DNA from: Bubalus kerabau
Taxonomy: Eukaryota; Chordata; Mammalia; Artiodactyla; Bovidae
Assembly: GCF_029407905.1 (NCBI RefSeq)
Contig: NC_073627.1
Coordinates: 161,267,697 to 161,331,696 of the forward strand
Length of the DNA stretch: 64,000 nt
Direction of reading: 5' to 3'
The position numbers were made by a program, and so were the translations under genes. The notes beneath the pieces are model-generated. The model was not told the origin of the DNA and made no database searches. It saw nothing but the letters and a program-made list of their open reading frames with translations. Positions 55,880 through 64,000 of this stretch are shown piece after piece. The first letter of the stretch is position 1. Each line of letters opens with the position of its first letter.

Positions 55880-57099
55880 GTCACTCTGTCGTTGCCAAGT
55901 AATGACATTGCATACGAAGAAAGACCTTCTATCATAATATTTATTACATAAAAACACTTGATAGAAGTAAGGTTTTTCTTATTATCTTGAAATGAAGATT
56001 GAGTATCAGGTTCTCTGTTAAACTCTAAGCTTCTAAAAGTCAGAGTAAGGTCTTATGAAGGATTAAGATGTTGGAATCAGAGAGAACTGGGTTCAAACTC
56101 TGACTCTTCCAATCTTGGGGCAAGTTCTCCGAACTGTATATTTTGTCTTACTTATTTCCTCTCTAATTAAACTAAAAATTTGAAGGCAGAGGCCATGTCC
56201 TAGGCCTTCTCCATTTTATATTTTCCCCAATAGTTTAGTGTTTCTCAGTAAGGTGGTCTATAGATAACTGGAGAGTTTTCCTTCCCTCTAATAGGGAAAG
56301 TACTTTTCCTACCTAGATTCTGAACAATGTGAGAAATAAAACAAATAATAAAATCAAAAATCAAAGTATCACCTATATGATTGATGAAGCTAAATTGAAA
56401 AATGTACTTTATGAAAGAGCCACACACATCTACCAAGACGAATAAAAAATTAGAAAAGTTTCTCTACTCAAGACAGCACCAGGACATCAGGCAAGCCTGG
56501 CAAGACAAACTCGTAGTAAACAGATAACTCATACTGCCTGTAGTGAGGCTCATTCCCAAGCCCAGCAAAAAGAGCCACAACACAAGTGTCCTGGACTTCC
56601 AGAGTCTGGGGGCAAGATGTGAGGCACAAGAGAAGTGATATGACCCCTGTGGAAGACAGACAGACCTGCATGTTTTAAAGGACTCCCAGTCAAGAGCACC
56701 ACCATTTTCTTTCTGTTTTTTTTTTTTTTTTTGCATTTTAGTTCCATTTTTACCTTTCTTAAAATAATAAAGTATAATATACCAAAAATGTTGCTGTTTT
56801 CTTCCATCTTGAATATTAAAATGGCTACACAAAAGAGTTCACCAATTTTGTTTTTTCTTAATGAAGCACTGATATGACAATGGTCACAATACAATCTAAC
56901 AAAATTATTTTGAATGAAGTTAAAGACTATGAAACACTACAACAGAGGAAACTTATGGAAAAAACTGAACTAGTTTTTGGTCATCCCAATAGATGAGTAA
57001 GCCTTTGGATACCTGCCAGTCCCTAAGGGCACCCATGCCAGATAATGACCGCATCATATGAGCAAACCTTTTCTGTCCTTTCTTCTCCTAATTCCCTGT
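55880..57099. other. No supported gene; MIR-like piece at 56070-56150
   Basis: 'ttggaatcagagagaactgg' with 'ttcaaactctgactcttcc' is MIR-like. A T run lies at 56718-56735. The 114-122-codon frames near 56464-56894 overlap in several frames and have no recognised domain. Confidence 0.4.
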
Positions 57100-57108
57100 T
57101 CCAACACT

Positions 57109-57387
57109 GCTGCTGCTGCTGCTAAGTCACTTCAGTCGTGTCCGACTCTGTGTGACCCCAGAGACGGCAGCCCACCAGGCTCCACCATCCCTGGGATTCT
57201 CCAGGCAAGAACACTGGAGTGGGTTGCCATTTCCTTCTCCAATGCATGAAAGTGAAAGGTGAAAGGGAAGTCGCTCAGTCGTGTCTGACTCTTAGCGACC
57301 CCATGGACTGCAGCCTACCAGGCTCCTCCGTCCATTGGATTTTCCAAGCAAGAATACTGGAGTGGGGTGCCATTGCCTTCTCCATAG
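57109..57387 (-). mobile_element. BOV-A2 SINE, full length
   Basis: (GCT)4 and two A units. The TSD 'tccaacact' is at 57100-57108 and 57388-57396. Confidence 0.95.
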
Positions 57388-57396
57388 TCCAACACT

Positions 57397-58169
57397 AGAG
57401 GATTTAAAAGAAGCATGGTGAGTGGGACAGGAGTAAAGAAGCAAGAACAGAAAAAGGTGAGGAAACCAATACCACCTATGTGTTCCCATTGCAGAATTTC
57501 CAGTCTGAAGAAGGGAGAGTCTGGGGGATGAAACGAAGTGGATGAAACATTGAAGTTTTCATATTAGCCTGGGTTTTTTAACACTAAGAAAGAAAACTAT
57601 TTGTTATTAACTAAAAGATATGAAACAAGCCTGAGATTTTGCTCAGTGATCAGGAGAAATGCTTTTAGAGAGAAGGTGAAAGTGGCAATTAACTAGAGAT
57701 TGATTTTCCCATAAACCATTTTATGTGTTTATTTTACATGGGGATCCATAAGGATGCTGTGAGAGTGAAAGTCTTCTTTGAGACTGTAATAGTTAAGAAC
57801 TATAAGCACAGGGTAGCTGAAAGCCACTTCTTTCTTGAGAATAAAGCTAAATTGCAAGAAGTAGAACCAAGAGATTGAAGAGAGAGAGAAAAATAGGTTG
57901 ATTTATTATTGATAACATTGTCTAAATTCTTAATTCAGCCAAGCTAAGAAATTTCCTCTAGGATTTCCCAGTTTATGTGAATCAATGTATTCCTTTTCTC
58001 AATTCAAGCCATGTTCAATGCTTTCTTCTTTCAATTCATGACAGAAAGTTCTGACTAATAAAGCATAATCACTCAGAAAAGTAATTAAAACCACATGTAC
58101 TGCATATACTGCAACTAGATAACATCTCTAATATTTCTATAAGTTTTTAGGTTTCCTGTTATTCATATA
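57397..58169. other. No recognised feature
   Basis: AT-rich unique-looking sequence, no supported gene. Confidence 0.5.
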
Positions 58170-58740
58170 TAATAAGAAATAACATGGACTCAATACACAT
58201 TATATATCAAGCATTGCTCTAAAACCTTTAGATGAATTAGCTCACTTAATGACCACTATGACCTATGAATGGGCTTCCCCAATAGCTCAGTTGGTAAAGA
58301 ATCTGCCTGCAATGCAGGAGACCCTGGTTCAATTCCTGGGCTGGGAAGATCCACTGGAGAAGGGATAGGCTACCCACTCCAGTATTCTTGGGCTTCCCTC
58401 GTGGCTCAGCTGGTAAAGAAATCGCCTACAATGTGGGAGACCTGGATTCAACCCCTGGGTTGGGAAGATCCCCTGGAAAAGGGAAAGACTATCCACTCCA
58501 GTATCCTGGCCTGGAGCATTATCCTGGAATATATAGTCCATGGGGTCACAAAGAGTTAGACACAACTGAGCAACTTTCACTCGCTTCACGTATGACCTAT
58601 GAAATTGTCATTATCTAGTATGATCTTCAGTTTATCAGTGAAGAAACTGAGAGCTTAAGTAAGCTGTTCATGGTCATATAGCTAATAACTAACTGAGTTG
58701 TAATTCAAACTCAGGCATTCCAGCTCCAGAGTCCACTCCT
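58170..58740 (-). mobile_element. MIR SINE split by Bov-tA3
   Basis: The left part (58170-58256) reads 'ttagctcacttaatgacc' and the right part (58604-58740) reads 'gtgaagaaactgagagct', 'gtcatatagctaataact', 'gctccagagtccactcc'. Together they give the antisense MIR order, with the insertion in the middle. Confidence 0.7.
58270..58590 (+). mobile_element. Bov-tA3-type SINE with two tRNA-derived heads
   Basis: Two successive heads start at 58271 and 58390 ('gggcttcc...'), each with a B-box-like GGTTCAA/GATTCAA element, and are followed by one A unit. A 13-bp TSD 'tatgacctatgaa' at 58257-58269 and 58591-58603 brackets the whole, so both heads arrived together. Confidence 0.95.
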
Positions 58741-60564
58741 GATCTGAATTCAGGGTCAAAAAGAAAAGAGGATAATTGTGAATATGATCAAATAGAGTAG
58801 TATTCTTAATATGCTATGAAAAAAAATGTGCATAAGAATACACATTGTTATAAAGACATGCAAATGAGTGAAATCAGTCATTAGATAAAACATTTCTGAT
58901 AATTTCAGATCATTTCCAAGATTTTAAGTATGTACTTAAATTGTATTTCTCATTGAAATGGGCAGAAACTTAAAGTCTGATTCTATGACACCAGGTTAAT
59001 ATACTAGAATGTTTCAAGGTAAAGATAAAACAGTAAGGTTTCAAAAGAAAACTAAAGCAGATTGCTTGATGGCAAAGTTTCACTCTTTCACAATACCTGA
59101 TGGCTTTTTTACCTGCTGGAGAATGAAACTGTAGGTTTATAATGTGGCCATACGTAATCAAAACCTGAAACAATGCCTTCCAGAGATGAATGAAAGAGTG
59201 GATAAAGACCTGTTTACCATTATCTTTCATGTTGAGACATTTAACTTTTCAGCTTTTGAACTGTTATTACAGTGTATTGTAGTCACTGAAAAATCTGTCT
59301 ATAAATTTTAGGTCCATTTTAAATCTGAATCTCCAGAACCACTGAACATACACTGGACACTGCTGTCCATTCCTGATGACTAAAATTTAAGTTAGAACCG
59401 TCTAATGGAAAAGGGGATTAAAAAGAATATAGCAACTGAATATGGCTCAAGTTGTCAACTACAGCTATTCATTGTTAAACCAGATATAGAAAGCTTGCTG
59501 AGATTTCAGATAATTTCATCTCTCTCACTGATCTGAAATAATTATCATAATTATCAACTTTTAAATATTCTGTTTTATTTGTATTATTGTTTTAAACTTT
59601 GATAAATCTTTTAAAAAGATTTCTAGTGGAGACCTAAAATGGCCTAATTTTTTATTAATAGAAACATTGTTCTGTGTAATTGCAGATATTCCTGTGACTT
59701 TAAATGACATACATGATGGTGTCTCCCTGTTGTTTTAGTGGAAATTGTGGCCAAAAATTAGTAGAAACTTTCTTCCTCTTGGGTCTATAATTATATAGTA
59801 GGTTCTTTTTATAATCAGGGAGTGAAATGTTCAGAACTTAGAGACAGATATGAGCTTGAGAAATTTTTCAACAAAATCCCATTTTCCACTAGACGGTATG
59901 TAGCAACCAGCTATGACCCACTCTAATTTCTCTGAATTTCAATGATGAAGATTTTCTGCTTCAGGTTTCAAAAGTCTGAGCAGCACTGGGGAACATGCTG
60001 CCCGATCAATCACCCAGCCCCTAGCTATCTTGCAAGGAGGTGGATAAATGAAGTTCACTAGCAATTAAGCTAATAGACACAACCTTATAAGTCCTTTCTT
60101 CTATGGGTGACCTTCCTTCATTTATATCCAATGAAAACAGTGACATCACTTGGGATGTAGAGAGGGCTGATTCTCTAATGGAGCTATTATAAAGTGGCAA
60201 TCATGCAACAATGTTCATGACATAATAAAAAATATATAAGGAAACTGATACGCTCTCACTGTATTTCTTGTTATGACTTAAATTATGTTCATGGGATGAA
60301 ATACACTAAGCCTGGATGTGCAATGTATTCCACATAATAGTTTAATCAGGTATGTCTGTTCTCAGATGAAAGATGCATTGTCACATGGTAAATTTCCAAA
60401 ACCCTTTTTTGACCCACTAAGGCAGTTTTCAATGAGAGTTCCTGTACACCAAGACACCTAAATCCCAGTGCCTACTTTATAACTTGGGAGCTTCAAGATA
60501 TGTATCAAATTTAATATGTCTCAAATAGAGTACTTGATATATATTTGGGCAAGTTAGTAATAAT
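58741..60564. other. No recognised feature
   Basis: About 1.8 kb of AT-rich sequence without a supported gene, RNA or clear repeat. Confidence 0.5.
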
Positions 60565-60894
60565 ATACTATGTTTCATTCTTCATATTGGTGATTTGAGT
60601 CTTTCTTTTTCCTTTGTCAGTCTTAACTGTCAATAATATTGAACTCTTCAAAGAACCAGCTCTTTGCTTTGTTAAATATCTCATTTTTTTCTTCTTCAAT
60701 TTCGATTCCCGCTTTTATCTTTATTACTTGTCCCCTTCTGCTTGCTCTGGGATTGTTTTGCTCTCCTTTTTCTATATTGTTGAGGTGGAATCTCACATTA
60801 ATGATTTGAGACATTTCCTCTTTTCTAATGTGTGTAATTTGTGCTATAAACTTTCCTCTCATCATTACTTTAGCTATGTCCCACATTTTTGTAG
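60565..60894 (-). mobile_element. Old L1 ORF2 region, first part
   Basis: The antisense L1 ORF2 order is seen on the plus strand: 'actcttcaaagaaccagctc', 'ccccttctgcttgctctggg', 'cctcttttctaatgtgtg'. It is open for 87 codons on the minus strand (60623-60886). It resumes at about 62985. Confidence 0.8.
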
Positions 60895-61395
60895 TTGTGA
60901 TAAAATATATATTTCATAAAATTTACCATTTTAACCATTTATAGGACTAAAATTCCATCGCATTATTCTCATTGTTCTGCAACCACCACCACCATCTACC
61001 TCTAGAACTTTTTCTTTTTCCCAAACTGAAACTCTGTACCCAAAAAATAATAACTCTCCATTGCTCATTCCCCACAGTCCCTGAAAATCACCATTCTACC
61101 TTCTGTCTCCATGAATTTGACTATTCAGAATACTTCATATAAGTAGAATTGTACAATATTTGTCCTCTTCTTACTGGCTTATTTCACTTAGCATAATGTC
61201 TTCAAGTTTCATCTATGTTGTAGCAAGTGTCAAAATGTTCTTCCCTTTTAAAGCTGAATAATATTCAATAGTATCTATATACCACAATTTACTAATTCAT
61301 TCATCTGGAGATGAACACATGAATTGCTCCCATATTTTGGCTATTGTAAATAATGCAGGTATGAACATAGCATACAAATATCTTTTGGAGTCCAT

Positions 61396-62386
61396 TATTG
61401 TTAATTTGCTCAGTTGTGTATGACTCTTTGTAAGGACTGCAGCACACCAGGCTTCCTTGTCCATAACAATCTCCCTGAGTTTGCTCAAACTCATGTCTGT
61501 TGAATCGGTGATACCATCCAACCATCTCATCCTCTGTCATCCCCTTCTCCTCCCGGCCTCAATCTTTGCCAGCATCAGTCTTTTCCAATGAGAAGGCTCT
61601 TAGCATCAGGTGGGCCAATGTATTGGAGCTTTAGCTTCAGCACCAGTCCTTCCAATGACTATTCAGGACTGATTTCCTTTAGGATTCACTGATTTGATGA
61701 TCTCCTTGCTGTTCAAGGGACTCTCAAGAGTCTTCTCCAGCACCACAGTTCGAAAGCATCAATTCTTCAGTGCTCAGCCTTCTTTATGGTCCAATTCTTA
61801 CAACTGTAGATGACTACTGGGAAAACCATAGCTTTGTCTACATAGACCTTTGTTGGCAAAGTGACATCTCTGCTTTTTTAATGCACTATCTAGGTTTGTC
61901 ATAGCTTTTCTTCCAAGGAGCAAGAGTCTTTTAATTTCATGGCTACAATCACTATCTACAGTGATTTTGGAGCCCACTCTTTCCATTTTTCCCCCAAATA
62001 TTTGCCATGAAGTGATGGGACTGGATGCCATGATCTTCGCTTTTTGAATGTTGAGTTTTAAGCCAGCTTTTTCACTCTACTCTTTCACCTTCATCAAGAA
62101 GCTCATTAGTTCCTCTTCCCTTTCTGCCATTAGCATTGTCCCCCTGCTTATTTAACTTATATGCAGAGTACATCATGTGAAATGCTGGGCTGGATGAAGC
62201 TCAAGCTGGAATCAAGATTGTGGTGAGAAATATCAATAACCTCAGATATGCAGATGACACTACCCTAATGGCAGAAAGCAGAGAGGAACTGAAGAGTCTC
62301 TTGATGAAGGTGAAAGAGGAGAGTGAAAAAGCTGGCTTAAAACTCAACTTTCAAAAAACTAAGATCATTACATCTGGTCCCATCAC
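61396..62386 (-). mobile_element. BovB LINE with inverted 5' segment
   Basis: 61396-62132 is minus-strand BovB 3' end. 62133-62386 is plus-strand BovB RT sequence with an intact YADD box (about 62246-62257). One imperfect TSD, 'ttggagtccat' (61385-61395) and 'ttggagttcat' (62387-62397), encloses both. The arms 62012-62132 and 62266-62386 are inverted repeats. This is the layout left by twin priming. The frame is broken throughout. Confidence 0.88.
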
Positions 62387-62636
62387 TTGGAGTTCATATT
62401 TTTACTTATTTTGAGTATATACCCAAAAGTAGAATTGCTGGATTATATGGTAAATCTATGTTCAATTTCTTAAGGAACAACCATACCACTTTCCACAGCA
62501 GCTGCACCATTTACATTCCCACCAGCAATGTACAGGCATTCCAATTTCTTTACAACCTCACCAGGAATTGTTATTTTCTATTTGTTTGATAATAGCCATC
62601 TTAATGGTATGAAGCAGTATCTTATTGTGTTTTAAT

Positions 62637-62838
62637 GTGAAGCTTTCTAGGTAGTACAGTGGTAAAGAATCTGCCTGCCCAAGCTGGAGATATAGGTTTG
62701 ATCCCTAGGTTAGGAAGATCTCTTGGGGAAGGAAATGGCAATCCACTACAGTATTCTTGCCTGGGAAATCCCATGGACAGAGGAGCCTCACAGGCTATAG
62801 CAAAGAGTTGGACACAATTTAATGACTGAGCACAATGA
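62637..62838 (+). mobile_element. Bov-tA SINE in the L1M fragment
   Basis: Diverged head ('tctaggtagtacagtggtaa') and an A unit with a deletion near 'tatagcaaagagttgg'. It separates the L1M pieces at 62636 and 62839. Confidence 0.88.
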
Positions 62839-62984
62839 TTAGTGATACTAAGCATCTTTTCATAGGATTGTTGACTGTTTGTATATCTTCTTTGAGAAAT
62901 GGCTATCCACGCCCTTTGCCAGTTTTTAAATTGAATTTTTTGTTTGTTTGTTTGTTTTTCTTTTTCTGCTGTTGAGTTTGCTAC

Positions 62985-64000
62985 ACAAATTTTAGGCTAT
63001 TATATTTTTATTTTAAATCCATTTAATTTAACTTTAAAATTTACCTCGAGATTTCCTTTTAGGCCCATGAATTATTTAGAAATGCATTGTTTGATTTCCA
63101 ATTGTTTGGAGATTTTCCTGTTATTTTCTATAATGGATTTCAGCTGGCTTCTATGTAGTCACTGAACATACTCTATATTTTTAATTTTTTTAAATTTGCT
63201 GAGATTTGTTTTATGGCCAGGTTATGATCTATTTGGTAAAAGTCCAGTAGACATTTGAAAAGAATGTATATTCAGCTTTGTTGAATGGAATATCCTGTCA
63301 GTGTCAATTATATACTGTCAGTTAATTTTGTTATTTGGTTCTTCTATATCCCTCTTGATTTTCTGTTTATATGTTCTATCAATTGTCAATAGAGGGTGTT
63401 AAAATCTCCAACTATAATTGCAGGTTTGCAGATATTTCCTCTAAGTTCTATCAATTATCTGGACATATTTGGCAGCTCTGCTGTTTGATGCATTTAAGGT
63501 TGTGAAATCTTCCTAGTGGATTAATTCTTTTATCATATGATACCTCTCTATCTCTGGTAATTTTCTTTGCTCTGAAGTCAATTAACACAGCCATTCCTGT
63601 TTTCCTCTGTTTGATGTTTGTATGATGTAGCTTTATCGATCCTTTCATTTTCAACCTACCTATGTTGTTATATTTAATGTCTTGTAGAGAGCACGTTGTT
63701 GGGACACGTTACTAAATTCACTCTGCCAGTCTCAGTCTTTTATTGGTGTATTTAGACCATTTGCATTTAACGTAATTACTGCCATGTTGAGGCGGGGGTT
63801 GGCCATTTTAATTTTGTTTAAGTTTCTGTGTTGCTTTTGTCCTGCCTTTCTGTAGGATAATTGAATAATTTTTAATATAAACTGAATAATTTTACATTTT
63901 TATTTAGTGCATAGTGTATCTCTATTTCTCTGTAGTGTTTTTTAGTGTATCTCTTGTAATCTCTTATAGTTATTTTGATTATTGTTCTAGATATTATATT
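62985..64000 (-). mobile_element. Old L1 ORF2 region, second part; runs off the window
   Basis: Continues the antisense ORF2 order begun at 60565: 'atgaattatttagaaatgc', 'gctgagatttgttttatggc', 'gaaaagaatgtatattcagc', 'aaatctccaactataattg', 'accatttgcatttaacgta'. Stops are frequent, and it extends beyond the end of the window. Confidence 0.82.

Larger units (their letters stand above)
60899..62984 (-). mobile_element. Second old L1M 3' UTR, inserted in the first L1
   Basis: Pieces at 60899-61395, 62398-62636 and 62839-62984 read in order as an antisense L1M 3' end: 'ttaccattttaaccattt', 'aaactgaaactctgtaccc', 'tttcacttagcataatgtc', 'gggtgtatatacccaaaag' (diverged), 'acattcccaccagcaatg'. Two later insertions break it. 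Confidence 0.78.

Noticed and set aside
56464..56894. Minus-strand frames of 114-122 codons
   Set aside because: Several frames are open at once over a T run and mixed sequence. None looks like a known protein or has matching splice sites.
14781..57387. Regularly recurring repeats as a CRISPR-like or other novel array
   Set aside because: The recurring units are dispersed BOV-A2 and Bov-tA SINEs, on both strands, each with its own TSD and no regular spacing.

Overview
The window is ordinary non-coding DNA from a ruminant nuclear genome, most likely a bovid (cattle, yak, bison, buffalo, sheep or goat). The diagnostic evidence is the repeat set. There are many BovB (RTE-type LINE) copies. There are also Bov-tA SINEs (tRNA-derived head plus BovB-derived tail) and BOV-A2 SINEs (two tail units with an AGC-rich end). 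All three are restricted to ruminants or strongly amplified there. A class II-like ERV solo LTR, ruminant L1 3' ends and old mammalian repeats (MLT1, MIR, MER5-like, L1M) make up the rest. Base composition is AT-rich, with few CpGs outside the young LTR. No complete host gene, rRNA, tRNA or CRISPR array is present. The species and chromosome cannot be fixed from sequence alone.

Layout. 0.5-1.8 kb: BovB interrupted by an L1 tail. 2.4-10.6 kb: scattered SINEs, MER5-like pieces and a degraded LTR. 12.7-13.2 kb: MLT1 LTR. 14.8-28.1 kb: BOV-A2, Bov-tA, a BovB 3' end and two L1 3' ends in mostly unique DNA, with one possible host exon at 19.1 kb. 29.0-30.4 kb: degraded BovB RT region. 31.3-32.7 kb: BOV-A2 copies, one beside a 33-bp tandem duplication. 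33.7-37.9 kb: the best-preserved BovB, with exact target-site duplications (TSDs), split by a 1.3 kb solo LTR. 40-50 kb: SINEs, an MLT1 with exact 5-bp TSDs, an old L1 ORF1-like stretch and a (CA)n/(GT)n hairpin. 50.0-51.0 kb: antisense BovB and a Bov-tA. 51.7 and 54.6 kb: two further possible exons, one on each strand. 55.2-58.7 kb: MLT1, BOV-A2 and Bov-tA3. 60.6-64 kb: old antisense L1, broken by a second L1M fragment, itself broken by a Bov-tA and by a BovB with a 5' inversion.

The retroelements form a dependency chain. BovB encodes an endonuclease and reverse transcriptase. The Bov-tA and BOV-A2 SINEs share its 3' end and are thought to move with its machinery. L1 moves itself and leaves its own TSDs. 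Many of the TSDs can be read directly here, so the relative order of insertion is clear in several nests.

I found no previously undescribed biological system. The observations most worth a second look are the LTR that carries a BovB fragment inside its U3 end, the BovB insertion with a 121-bp inverted repeat that looks like twin priming, and three exon-like open stretches outside recognised repeats.
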